The notes beneath the pieces were generated by a model that had not been told where the DNA came from, ran no database searches, and saw only the letters and a program-made list of their open reading frames with translations. This document shows, piece after piece, positions 1 through 11,300 of a stretch of DNA of 64,000 bases (position 1 is the stretch's first letter; every line of letters starts with the position of its first letter). Both the position numbers and the translations under genes were made by a program. The stretch covers positions 26,715,154 through 26,779,153 of the forward strand of contig JALGQZ010000016.1 of the NCBI GenBank assembly GCA_023105745.1, written 5' to 3'. This DNA comes from Austropuccinia psidii (lineage: Eukaryota > Basidiomycota > Pucciniomycetes > Pucciniales > Sphaerophragmiaceae).

Positions 1-1295
1 CAATCATACAGCCGGGCTAAACCAGCGCATCTTCAAATCACTCGAGCTATCCACGCTAGACGCTCTGGAAGGTTGACAATGATAAAATTCTACTCATCAA
101 AGCAAGCTGATGGTGGCTGAGGAGCTATACAAACAAGAAAGGGCTTGGAACTGCTTAGAAAGACAGCAATCTAGGAGACACAGGGACTGATCATGAGCAG
201 CTTGATTGGCCTCAAAGGAATCAAAGAAATTCAGCTTGAAGACCTGTCCTTTGTGTCCATCAGGGATGAGGTTAGTAAAACTTATTAGTGATTCAACCAA
301 TATCATTCCTACTTGTAAACCAAGATTGAAATCAAGTAAAATTATTCAATATCACAAGATGTGAAATAATAAAATTCTTAAAAATTTCCAGGTCTGAATT
401 TTGTATAAGTGGATGGATCTAAGATTGTAAGTGGCTGTATTAAGCTAAGAGTAATAATCAAATTATTTTTAAAAAAAACTTCAAATTCCATTAAGAATGA
501 CAAAGGTAGTTTTAATTCAATAAACAATACAAAACAACTGAAAGGTATTAATCAGTATTAAACTCTCAAGGTTTTTTATAAATTATTTTGTAATATATCT
601 TTTTTATTATTATTAAGGAACAGTTCATTTATAAAAAAAAATATTGTCTTTTTTTTTGTACAAAAAAAGATAAGAATCAAATAGTTTTTTTTTATGAATA
701 TTTCAAGAATAACTGTATTTTTTATAAAAATAATTAAAAAAATTCAGGATAACATTATGTTTCTTCAGAAAAAGAGAGTATTGAAAGTTTATCTTGAGAA
801 AAATGAAATAAATATAGTGATAAAAGGTACATTTTAAACAGGATTTCTGCAAAAGAAAGAAGTTTGGCCTTTTAGCTTACCAGACAATCTCATGGTCTCT
901 TTGAAAATTAGCCTATGACATTTTAGTAGATGCTAGAGATCAATACCTTCTCCTTTAAAACTCTACTTCCCCTCCTCTTCCTTAAAGCCTTTTCTGAAGA
1001 TATAGTTTCATTATTTTGAAATTAATACATATTTGCACCAACCACTTCTGAGCTGAAAGTCATTATCTAAAAGTATGAGAAAAGGGGCTTTCCTGAATTA
1101 ATTTGAGGCCTTGACTGTATATATTTCTCTGGGAAGAATTTTACTCAAAAACAGGAAGTGAAGTTTGAAAGAAAATAAAAGATTACTAAAATATTATTGG
1201 AAGTAGTTGCTTCTCAAAGTCTCTTAATATGGAATCCTCTTTTTGGCACCATTTACCTTTAATGATATCAAAAATCTTAATAAAAGTCATCTTTT
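1..1295. other. Flank of locus A, no convincing gene
   Basis: Identical in layout to 40756-42050. Positions 300-1295 are AT-rich with many stops in all frames and I see no gene in them. Positions 1-300 are less AT-rich and open in places on both strands: a minus-strand stretch at 97-306 reads 69 codons, and a plus-strand stretch near 190-270 ends at a possible GTTAGT donor. Because the equivalent place in locus B lies just upstream of the UBE2W start, this could be the edge of a neighbouring gene, but I recognise no family. Confidence 0.5.
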
Positions 1296-1759
1296 TGTCA
1301 CAATGCTGTCTGCCAGACCTCAGCAAAGGGAACTCTTGCTGAAAAGGCTATGAAACTAGTTGAAAGACTGATTAATACTGGCAAGTTGTAGATCACATTC
1401 CACCATGTGACAGTACCCCTGGGTTTAGGGCACTGCGTCCCAAAGTGCATGTAACTGATGGTATTACCCATATCACCCTCATGGAGTTACATTAGTCACA
1501 ACAGGAGCCTACAAGGAACCCCCAAGGGGCAGAACCCTTGTACACCAATGGAGTGGAAAACCCAGCAATTTCTGGTTTTTTGATTGAGACCACCTCTTGT
1601 CTCCAACCGGAATCAAACCCATGATGTTGGTAACTGGTTTATTGTCACAATGCTGTCTGCCAGACCTCAGCAAAGGGAACTCTTGCCAAAAAGGCTATTA
1701 AACCAGTTGAAAGACTGATTAATACTGGAAAGTTGTAGATCACATTCCACCATGTGACA
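1296..1759. mobile_element. TRIM-like element with two 117-bp terminal direct repeats
   Basis: Two direct repeats, 1296-1412 and 1643-1759, are each 117 bp, start TGTCACA and end TGTGACA, and differ at only a few bases. They enclose 230 bp (1413-1642) with no ORF. The whole is bounded by a perfect 5-bp duplication CTTTT (1291-1295 and 1760-1764). Short LTR-like ends, TG..CA termini, a 5-bp target-site duplication and a non-coding core are the definition of a terminal-repeat retrotransposon in miniature. It must be mobilised by another element. Near 1609-1620 the minus strand carries a stretch close to a tRNA-type B box (GGTTTGATTCC). I see no clear primer-binding site. Confidence 0.8.
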
Positions 1760-2144
1760 CTTTTTTAGGATTTTTTTCAAGTGATAATAGCAAAATCAGC
1801 TTTCAAGGTTAATATGGATTATTAAACACATCAATACTAATTATTTGACAGTATCTAACAATTCCGGGTCTTTTAGTAGAAAAATCCCAAATTCAAAGAA
1901 TGAGGCAGGTAAGCATGTTTTGACAAGACAAAATTGACCAAAAAGACATTGAAAGAGTAGTTAGATTGTTACAAGAAATATGTAAAATAAGAATAAAACC
2001 ATGTTTCTTAAGGTCATATAAAAAAATAAAAAATATTATTAAATATTGTATATCTCTGAAAAATATTATCATTGAGTACAAAAAGACATAATATATTATA
2101 CTTCTGGAAGAAATCACATCCTTTTTCACTACCATAACATAAAG
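1760..2144. other. Flank between TRIM and Gyp-H
   Basis: AT-rich sequence without a supported ORF. Its last five bases, 2140-2144 (TAAAG), match the five bases after the Gyp-H 3' LTR at 63133-63137 (CAAAG) at four of five positions, so it is the left target side of the Gyp-H insertion. Confidence 0.6.
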
Positions 2145-3719
2145 TGTCACAACCACAAATAATCACCCCCCTCAATGGGTGTTGCAGAAATTCCAAACTG
2201 AACCCAAGTTATGGTCAATTGGCCATATAATATGTTTATGGCCAATTGTACCCTTTTGGTGCTCTATGGCCTCTTGGACATAACACCCTTCCACTGGCTA
2301 AATATGGCCTCAGGCCATATCCTGCCTTCATTGGCCTCATTGGCCAATTCTCCACCTCACCAACGCCCAGGCCATTATCCTTGTTTTTGGGCCTGAGGGG
2401 TCTTTTCAGTCTTCCAGGGGCCTATGGCCTCTTTAGACATCACCAGGGTGGGCCCAGCCCTTTATATTAGGGGGGTTTGGGCCATTTAGGCCTCCTATGG
2501 CCTCTACAGTCCATGGGGCCAAGGGGGCAGTTCATCAGCCCCCAAAGTCAGGTGGGACCAAACCACAAGTGGGCCCACCTGATCCAGTTTTGGCCCCAAA
2601 ACCCAATCAACCCAAAATGGCCAAAAACAACCTTAGGACCTAAATTTGCCAAGAACCACAAAATGGCCATAAATCAGTCCATGGCCTCTGGCAACCACCA
2701 GAGGCCACCAGCTCAAAGCTAGGATTCCCCTCCAGCTCAGAGGAAGACTTCCCTTTCTTCAATGCACTCCATACTCAAGGACCAGGAGTGGTGCATATAT
2801 GGTATAATATACCATTATGCACTATTTTTGCTCAGCAAGCCAATGATGACACTTTCAGGACCAAATTATGTGATTCCAAATGGATTCCCAAATGCATCAC
2901 AAATCTCAAAGGAGGACCTTTTGGCTATTCAGTCTGGAAATTACTTGGCAGCTACTGGAAGACCATTTGAGGACCCCAACCACCTGGCCCTTCAAGAGTT
3001 GGGTTGTCAATTCTCATCAGGACCATTCTAAAGGCAATTCTAAGAGGTAATCAATCATTTCAATAATTGTCAAGGCATCAAGTACTCAGAATACCTTGGA
3101 CAACTCAATTGGTCCATACAGGTAGTAATCAAGCATCCTGTATGGCCTTGGCCCAATTGGACCAATTCATATTCCACTGTGGGAATTCAGTCCCACAGTT
3201 CAATTCTCAAGATGGCCAGAACTGTATTGGCCCAATTCAGACAATACAGCCGGGTGACTCACCTTCCAGGATCAGCCTTTCAGCTTTTCACATATACTGG
3301 CCACCTTTCATTACCTGGGGACTTTTCCCCAGTTAATTAATATATTGGATTTATTTTTATCCCTATCTTCTTTTACCTTATTGAAGTAAATACTGATAAT
3401 ATTAAGTCAGTCATTTGCACCTTTTCTTCTTTTGCTGTCAGTGGGTGGTCATATCCTTTACTAATTCCATTGTTCTTTCTGGCAGGTTGAAACAGTGAAT
3501 TGAGGATTAATTTGGTTGGCTCTTTGGCCTTTGCCATTTCTTATTATCCTGGCCATTGGCTTCCTTTTCTTTTATTCTTTTGGCATACCTGTCTTTACCT
3601 TTTATTCTTCTTTAAAGAAATATATTCTTTTTATTTCTTTATTCTTTTGGAGCCCTCCAAGCGAGTTCTTGATTCCTGAGTGCCAGGCCACTCTTGCTTC
3701 CATAAGAGTCCCTGTTACA
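2145..3719 (+). repeat. Gyp-H 5' LTR, locus A copy
   Basis: It begins TGTCACAACC and ends CCTGTTACA, 1575 bp. The partner 3' LTR is at 61566-63132 in locus B, collinear with scattered substitutions and small indels. Positions 2201-2720 are packed with GGCC tetramers (about 22 by eye) in an otherwise AT-rich genome, and a perfect 12-bp inverted repeat with a 9-nt spacer lies at 2216-2248. The short open frames at 2211-3340 are not retrotransposon proteins; they are chance frames in this GC-richer part of the LTR. Confidence 0.9.
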
Positions 3720-4418
3720 TTATATTAATTAACTCATAATTTCTTTTCATTCTGTTCATTCATTCTTTTATCATTCTGATTCACTCATTTCATCAAAATT
3801 ATGACTCTTTAATGCTTATGAAATTTATGATTCTTTGTCACTTCTCAATTTTCTCATTTTGAAACTTGAAAGCTGACCCAATTTTTATTATTTTTTTCTC
3901 TTTTAAATATTATTTCAAATCATCAAATTCTATCTTAATCATAACTCAGGCATAATCCCATTTTTCATTTCATTTTTCAAATTGGTCATCAAGATTGTTC
4001 AGACACACTCTTAATATCAAGATTAATTTTGAATTATTCTTCAAGAATTTTTGATTTTAAAGAAGATTTCACTTGAATTGATTTAATTGATTGATTTGAT
4101 ATATAATTGACATTGAATTCAAGAAAATTGATTGACTTGAAGATTTCATTGATTTTGCTGATTTTGCACATCAAGATTTTTGATTTAAATTGATATTTTC
4201 TCAATAATTAATTTGATTGATTGATTTTTTCATAATTTGATTTGATTGATTTTAACATATTGATTTATTGACATGAAGATTTCATTTGAGATTGATTGAT
4301 TGATTACTTCAAGATTTCATTTTTATTGATTGATTTTCCTCAAGATTTGATTGTTTATTTTCTACTTCAAGAAAATTTTGATTTTTTATTCATTTAATTC
4401 AATTTTGTTCCTGAAATC
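3720..4418 (+). other. Gyp-H untranslated leader with GATT-rich tract
   Basis: The stretch between the LTR and the gag start has no ORF. From about 4060 to 4400 it is dominated by repeats of GATTGATT and TCAAGATTT. I could not find a primer-binding site starting with TGG directly after the LTR, so the priming mechanism of this element is not visible here. Confidence 0.6.
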
Positions 4419-5606
4419 ATGCCTATTCAGAATTCACCTCCTGAAAGACAGACCAAAACTCAGGCCAGAACTCAAGCTGTTCTTATTGCAACTCCAAGAG
4501 CTCCTCTTGATGGCACCCCAGCAGTTCCTCAACTGAGGGCCCTGTATGGAAGGAGAAGCACCATCCAGGAAGGAAGGAAGAGGACCAAGAAGATCAAATT
4601 CATTCTCAGAAGTAGTTGGCGGATTTCCAGGAACTTCAAGGACCACTTTCAAGGGTCCAGGTGTAGATGGTGAAGAGGAGGAGAAGAATTCTGTGTAAGA
4701 GGAAGGGTCTGATGGTACTGAATGTGTTCCTGCTCCTGTGGGGCATCCCAAGGTACTGGAGGACCAACTCTAGCCCAGTCTAACCAGCCTGAACCATCTT
4801 TATTGGCCATCATGCAGCAAATGACTCAGATTATGGCCAATCTTCAAGTAGCTTCATCTTCTGAAGCATCAAGATCACCAGCCTTTAAGACTCCATCTAT
4901 GAAGGCACCAGAATGCTTTGATGGGACTCAACCCTTCAAGTTTAGAAGTTTCATTCAGTCTTGTCAATTGATATTTCATAATGATCCAGCAAATTTCTTC
5001 CAAGGAAGAAAGAAATTTTTCTATGCCACTTCATTTCTCATTGGCAGGGATGCAAAATGGATTGAGCCTTATCTTTCCAATCTCACCAATTAAAACTCAA
5101 ATTAACCTCTCAATTCTTGGAACTTATTTTAATCTCAACTCTTTACTTTATTTGAGGACCCAAATGAAGTTAAAAAAGCTGAAGGATTCTCTAAGAATGA
5201 AAGAGGGTGGCCATGTTTCTTTATAAATAGCCAATTTCAGAAGTTTGGTTTCAAGAATTGGATATTGGGGTGAAAGGGCTCTTATTCATCATTTCAGGAA
5301 GGGACTGCCATCCAGGATTTTGGATCAGTTGGCCTCCCATCCTTCAAAAGTTGACTCTCTTCAAGACTTAATGGACGTAACCCTGGAGCTTGATACCAGG
5401 TACCATGAGAAGCAAAAAGAGAAGATTCATCATCAAGAGAAGAAGCCTGAATCCTGAAAGTTAAGTTCTTCTCATCCGCAAAATTCTTCAAGCTCAAGTC
5501 ATAAGAAGAAGAAGAATCTTCAGAAGAGGGACAAGCCACATTCTTCTTTGCTGAATAAAGACTTCAAGTTAATGAATTCTGAAAAAGAAAGAAGAATCAA
5601 GGAGGG
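4419..5606 (+). pseudogene. gag: Gyp-H gag, broken, cut by Gyp-N insertion
   Basis: The capsid-type gag starts at the ATG at 4419 (MPIQNSPPERQTKTQ). It is a decayed gene: the frame slips near 4555, a TAA at 4694-4696 and a second slip near 4740 follow, then the capsid core is readable at 4722-5090 (PSLLAIMQQMTQIMANLQ; SFIQSCQLIFHNDPANFF), ending at a TAA at 5091. The C-terminal capsid reappears in another frame at 5245-5457 and runs, with a further stop, to 5606. Gyp-N inserted at 5606/5607. In locus B the same codon run continues after Gyp-N at 57025 into the CCHC zinc knuckle, which proves these are two halves of one gene. It was non-functional through several independent lesions. Confidence 0.88.
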
Positions 5607-6389
5607 TGTGAGCCTTTGAGATATGACCACATACCCAATAAGGTCACAAAAAAGACTTAGAATAATTATACCTTTAATATAATTATATTAAAATTACTTA
5701 GAATAATTATACATTAAAAATAATTACTTAAATATACAAAAAATACCATAAATTGGTACAAAAATTGGTTTAACTTAAAAACCAATGAATCAACATGTAA
5801 AATAAATTATACCATTGGATTCCCCATGGTAAAATAAACATATACCATTTTTATGGCATATCTGTAAAGTCAATATTTAATGAGTTATAAGGTATAATAG
5901 AACTAATGAAACAACATGTGAAATAAATTGGACCAGTGGATTCCCCACGAAATTCCACACATAAAACAACTAATAAGCTAATCTCCAAAGTTAATAGTTA
6001 AGGAATTAACCTGAATATATGCACTTTTTTGGTCAACGCATATATTGAAGGATCATAGCTAATATCTCCTAAACTATACATGATAGAATGATGAACCAAG
6101 AATAAAGTTACCACGTAATTACTGTAAGAACACAGATATGAACTTTATTTTAGAAATTATAAACAAGGTTAAAACCTATGATGAAATATTGACAAAAATC
6201 AACAGAGCTGTTGACCACTTTGTTGTGAAAGTGTTCCAAACTTAAAAAAAAGTATACAGTTGGATTCTACTAGTTCATTCGTGAAGAATGATGTAATTTT
6301 CATTATTCAATTCAGGGTATAACCCCCTGAAATCAAGGTTTGAAGTTTAAAATATTGAATTTCGACAGAAAAGATGAGTTACAAGAAAA

Positions 6390-6760
6390 ATCATCAAAAT
6401 TAGAGTTTTGATGATGTAATAAAAGGCTCTTGGCAGCATAATGAGGTTATGCCAGGCTATCGGAATTCACTCTTTGAATTGCTTTAGCGTGAAAATCTTA
6501 AAAGTTATTGAGGATCAAAGTTTGAGCTTAATTGGAGCAGTTATGATCACTCACAGTAACCTTAAATTAAGTTTAACAGTCTTAAGAGTGATAAAATTGG
6601 TGAATACTATTAGTTTATGATTAAAAATAATAAAATACACGAAATTTGGGGTTCTGCCGAGCCTCTGATGTCATCAAACTTAGAGTTATAGTGATAACTC
6701 TAAATAATGGTGTAATAATGATGTAATATGGTTTGATCATGATGTAATCATCATCAAACC
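6390..6760 (+). promoter_or_regulatory. U3 cluster of inverted repeats and CRE-like site
   Basis: Three potential hairpins lie upstream of the TATA box: 6390-6415 (10-bp perfect stem, 6-nt loop), 6681-6702 (9-bp perfect stem, 4-nt loop) and an imperfect one at about 6730-6760. The motif TCATCAAA and its complement TTTGATGA recur in all three. TGATGTCATCA at about 6667 resembles a bZIP (ATF/CREB-like) site. The cluster is conserved in every Gyp-N LTR of the window, but its function is inferred only. Confidence 0.4.
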
Positions 6761-6842
6761 TTAAACTATTGATCAATTCCAGTGGATATGATCAGTACAC
6801 GTCTACTAGAAGCCTGTTGGACTCTAGGAGGGAGGTATTTAC

Positions 6843-6850
6843 TATAAATA
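6843..6850 (+). promoter_or_regulatory. Gyp-N TATA box
   Basis: TATAAATA followed by GAGCTC sits in a GC-richer pocket of the LTR. Transcription would start roughly 30 bp downstream, in the CCCCTCAGACGCATC stretch near 6872-6886, putting the U3/R boundary there. The same box is at 15510-15517, 24172-24179, 47598-47605 and 56265-56272. Confidence 0.6.
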
Positions 6851-7604
6851 GAGCTCTTTTTACTCTATTTTCCCCTCAGACGCATCAAAAACATTAAATC
6901 AATTAAATCAAAGGTAATTTCTTTATTCTTTATATATAAAACTATTATATCATTAAAGACCAAAGACCACCTTATTATAATCATCTATTTTGACGTGATT
7001 AAATCATTTATTTAATTGTTTTTGTTAAAAATCTCTCTAAAACTCATTTCCATGTAAAAATCCAGAATAATTTGTAATTTTCTTTATTTTTATTGTAAAT
7101 ACAATTTGAAAAGGTTGTATTTATATTTTTTGGCGTAAAATATTTCAAAAGTATTATATTAAGTGTTAAAAGTAGGTTATTTTCTCTTATTATAATAATT
7201 TCTCTATTATTACTCTCTTAATAATTCTCTAATTAATATAAATAGTATTTATATTAATTCATAACTTTAATATTAGTAATATTATTGTTATTAATTGTTT
7301 TTTATTAATAAAAAGCAATTTTTTACGCCTTTATTATTTGTTGGTAACAATAATAAAGAGCTTTTTAAATATATTAATTATTTTATATTAATATATTTAT
7401 TTATTATATTATATTATATTTTCATAATATAAATTATATTATTATATTTATTTAATAATATAATTATTTTACACCATAATAATAATAATTATTTATTATT
7501 ATTATATTTTTAATCTTATTTATTCAATTCATAAGGACATTCAGAGTACAATAAGTAATAAATTAGTAATTCTTACTTATTGTTTCATAGTCAAACCTTA
7601 CATT

Positions 7605-7622
7605 TGGGGGCCTGGCCGTGAT
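7605..7622 (+). other. Gyp-N primer-binding site, unit 1
   Basis: TGGGGGCCTGGCCGTGAT begins two bases after the LTR end. A TGG start at this spacing is what is expected for pairing to the CCA end of a tRNA. From memory it resembles proline-tRNA-type primer sites at about 14 of 18 bases; the rust tRNA set would be needed to name the primer. Confidence 0.6.
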
Positions 7623-8097
7623 ATTTACTTAAAAGACCTTTAAAAATATTCTAATTGGGTTTATCCAATAATAAATTATATTATAATCATAAAATTATAT
7701 AACAATTTTGTATTTTATTAATTTTAAAAGCTATTGAGGCATTTGGAAAGCAATTGTACTGTCTTACACGTGGTTTTTCACATCCTTAGACTTGCAAGAA
7801 CTTTCTTTGAGTGACTCTAGTGATTAAAAAAGATATTATATAAATTAATAATAATTTTTATTATAATTTAATTTTATAAAGAATCATATTAATTTTTATT
7901 TTATTCCTTAAAAATAAAAAATATAAAAAATATTGAAAAATATTAAAAAACAATAAAAAAAAAAGTTATTTTTATTCATTTTTATTCATTTCTTTATTCA
8001 TTAAAGATATTAAAGCAATTTCCACGTGGAAAATTGCCATATCTTACCAAAAATAACACTTCTTATAAAAAGACTTATATTTATTTGTCTTTTTTAG
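7623..8097 (+). other. Gyp-N leader, very AT-rich
   Basis: This is untranslated leader with no ATG-started ORF. It ends with a polypyrimidine run and AG at 8096-8097 that looks like a splice acceptor, so part of the leader may be an intron. The perfect sequence CCACGTGG occurs at about 8021. Confidence 0.45.
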
Positions 8098-8384
8098 TGT
8101 TTGAAGATAACCCAACAGAAGACAACCAAGCTACTGTTGAGAGATTGGTGGAAGAAACTTGTCAAAGTTCTCCAACACCAGTTATCACCAAAAGAAAGAA
8201 AGCTAAGAAATTAGACTTTCCAGGACCCACCATTCAAGACTCTGAAGGTGAGCACCTCTTTTATAATTGCCATAAAAAGAATTTTTATCCTAAAATACTT
8301 TTATTTCTTATTTTCTTAGATTATGACTACCAGAAGAGGTTCCCAATACTCCATCCAATCAGATGGAGCTGGACTCAGAGGTAG
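8098..8384 (+). CDS. Possible spliced upstream ORF of Gyp-N, unit 1
   Basis: Frame open from the acceptor-like AG at 8097 to a stop at 8384, about 95 codons unspliced. A good intron is visible inside it: donor GTGAGC at 8248, acceptor TTCTTAG ending 8319, 72 nt. Removing it keeps the frame and joins an acidic segment ending in a basic patch (TKRKKAKK, possible nuclear localisation signal) to a short tail. The ORF overlaps the first 62 nt of the main gag-pol frame, which begins with ATG three bases after the acceptor. No ATG opens this frame, so it would need an upstream exon. It is preserved in all three copies (also 16760-17046 and 48853-49139). I recognise no family. Confidence 0.35.
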
Positions 8385-11300
8385 AACTGATCCCTCAAAA
8401 GGGAAAAGAAAGGGCAATATCCCCAGTGGAACAGAATCCACACAAGGAAGTGCCTTATCCCAAAGGCAAGTCCCAGAAATGCCCATGATATCTGAACCTG
8501 AATTGGAGCTAAGTATGAGTAACTCAAATAGGTACAAATCACATTCAGAGGGCTCAAATAGACATCTACATGAGCCAATACAAGCAGTATTACACAGTGT
8601 ACAAGGACAAAGATTGGGAAATGCTGCCTCAAATACACCAAGGAGTGATGAACTCCTGGCACATCCTGAAAAAGTTCCTCAAAGAGGAGGAGATAGTGAA
8701 ATACTCCAATGGATGGAATCCACTGTCATCCAAACCTCAAATCAAAAAAATCAAGGATTACCACGCCAAAAAGAGGGAGGCAACCAAGGAAGAAGCCCTA
8801 GTAGCTTCTACCAGCAAGCCTCAAGCCAGCCCACTTCCCCAAGAAGGGAAGAAGAACAAGAAAAAGCATTGGAGGAAACCATATTCCCCAAGCTACAGGA
8901 TCCCAAGAATCCAAAAGGATGCCATGGACAATGTTTTCAACATGGCCAGAACCTTGATGGAATTCAAGGACAAGGAAGAGCAAAGAATGAGACAACCTCA
9001 TTTCCCAAAGAAATAACCTTGTCCAAAGATGTTGTAAATACTTTAACAGAAATTAAAAATAGTATATTACCTCTAAAAGAAATTAAAGATAGTTTATTAT
9101 CACTACAAGAAATAAATAACAATTTATCTTCTTTAACAAAAATTGTTGTGCAAAACAAGAAAGAAATTGACAAAATTAAGTTTATTGTTGAAAATAATAA
9201 ACCAAAGAATTTAATTGACAATACTCAAAAATTAATACAAGGACAACAAGAATTGTATAAATACATAAAAGATATCAAAGACAAGACTTTGACAATCAAT
9301 TATGATGTGAGTATTGACAATCTTACAGAAGAATTAAATAAATTAAGTATTTCTGTAGAAAAATTTGAAGAAAAGACTTCATCACACCAAAAATTACTTT
9401 TGGACCATGTGGAAAAAAGTGATGAAGCAAGAATGCATCTGAAAGATGATATTCAGAGTGAAATAAGGCTTATTACTGAAAAAATGGATAAAATTAATGA
9501 GGCTAATTTAAATATGCCAAAGTTGTCAACTCCATTTTCTCATATAAGAAGCCCTGTTAAAACAAAAGAGGAATTATCAAATTCTTTCATAACAGACTTG
9601 AGTCACCAAGATAATAACCAAGTCTTAATGAAGGAAGCACCTCAATTGAAGGAATGGCCAACATTCACAGGAGAAGGTGAATATGACCACATGTCATTTA
9701 TTAAAACAATTGACATGTTACAAGAAGACTATGCCATACAAGATGAATTAATCACTGCAAGATTACATTCATTGTTTGAGAAATCTGCAAAAAGATGGTA
9801 TTATGGCATAAGACAAACAAATTGTAAAAATACCTGGTCTTGGTGGAAACAAGAAATAATCACCAAGTGGGAAAATGATGCCTGGAGGTATAAGATAGAA
9901 AATGCATTTGAAAACTCTTTCTTTGACCCAGAGAAAGACAAACCTTTAACTTGGTTCTTGAAACAAGTTGAAAGGCTTAATGCACTGTACCCAGAAATGT
10001 CACAAAAGATGGTGCACATGAAAATACTTAAAAAATGTGGAGGGGAACTAGAACATGCCCTAAGAAGCAGATGTATAGAACCATGCTCCACAGAAGAGTA
10101 TATAAATGCACTAGAACATATAGTGACAAGAACAAAAATTGGAAGGACTTGGAAAAAATTGGACATTAAAAGCCCAAATAAACCATTTATCAAAAAAGAT
10201 AAATCAAAAGAATCCTTTAAGCCCAATACATCCAACAATAATGAGCAAAGAAAATGCCATAAATGTGGAGGTATTGGACACTTAGCCAATAATTGCCTTA
10301 AAAAAGCAAAGATTAATGAAATTGTGGAAACAGAAAACCACAATGACAAAGAAGAGGAATCTGACTCTGAAAAAGAGACAGAAGAGTCAGAAAGCTCTGA
10401 AAGTGATGAAATCAATATAATTAATGCACAAATTAATAATATTGATATAATTTATGAAGTACTGGATGTTAATTCAAACTTACCACAAGTTGGAACATCT
10501 GACACAAACCTGACAAACATACAAGATGCCAAAATGTATAGAACCAAACCTGCAAGAGGAATGGGATATACAGCTGGAAAATCAAGTATAAGTATTGTTA
10601 TGGTTGATAACCAAGAAGGAAAAGTTAACTTAGATACAGGAGTATATTGCACTTGTGTTGGCAAAAGTTATTTAAAAACCATTGTCCCAAACTGGCAAGA
10701 AAAACTTATGCCAATACAAGGTGTCAAATTTAGTAGTGCAAGTGAGAGCATGAAGCCCCTTGGAATAATTGATTTAACACTAATTTTTCCTCATCCCTCA
10801 CAATGTGTCAGAATTAAAGTAGAGTTTGTAGTAATGGACAACTGTACTAGTAATCATTTCATACTTGGGAATGACTACTTATCAATCTATGGTATAGATA
10901 TCTCCAACCAAAAAGACAGATATTTTACCATAGGAGATAACAAAAGACAAAAGTTTGGCTTCTTAAATAACAAAAAACAAATCACAGTTATTAAGAAGGA
11001 TGAAAAAATTCCAGAAAAAGAACTTTTTATATCTGAACAACTTAAAGAGGGAGAATTCAATCAAGAATTAACAGAAAAAATGAAAGAAAAATTGATTGAC
11101 CTCTTATTTAAGTATAAAAATGCCTTTGCAACTGACAAAGAGCCACTAGGAGCACCAATTGGACATGAAGTGGATATAACTCTTAATGTAGAAAAGCCTT
11201 ACCCACCTTTATTAAGAAGACCTGCTTATCCAGCCAGTCCAAGAGCTAGAGAAGCCTTAGAGGTGCACATTAAAGAATTAATGGACCTTGGAGTATTAAG

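Larger units (their letters stand above)
5607..7602 (+). repeat. Gyp-N LTR A1 (5'-type), 1996 bp
   Basis: It starts TGTGAGCC directly after the GAGGG duplication and ends CCTTACA. It lacks a roughly 34-bp block found in the other LTR type (after GGTATAATA, near 5900), has an extra 5 bp of TTATA near 7400, and reads ACACC instead of ACGCC near 7472. By eye there are about 18 substitutions from LTR A2 in the first 600 bp. It is almost identical to LTR B1 (46362-48357). Confidence 0.95.

Noticed and set aside
2211..3340. Several 60-90 codon ORFs in the Gyp-H LTR
   Set aside because: They lie in the GGCC-rich LTR, overlap in different frames and do not resemble any gag or pol segment.
7381..7530. 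AT-repeat satellite in the Gyp-N LTR
   Set aside because: Simple ATT/ATA-rich stretch present in each LTR; part of U5 rather than an independent repeat, although its 5-bp length difference is useful as a marker.
9801..10415. 204-codon minus-strand ORF (repeated at 18463 and 50556)
   Set aside because: Mirror of the well-supported gag-pol frame; Ser/Phe/Leu-rich composition typical of an antisense shadow.
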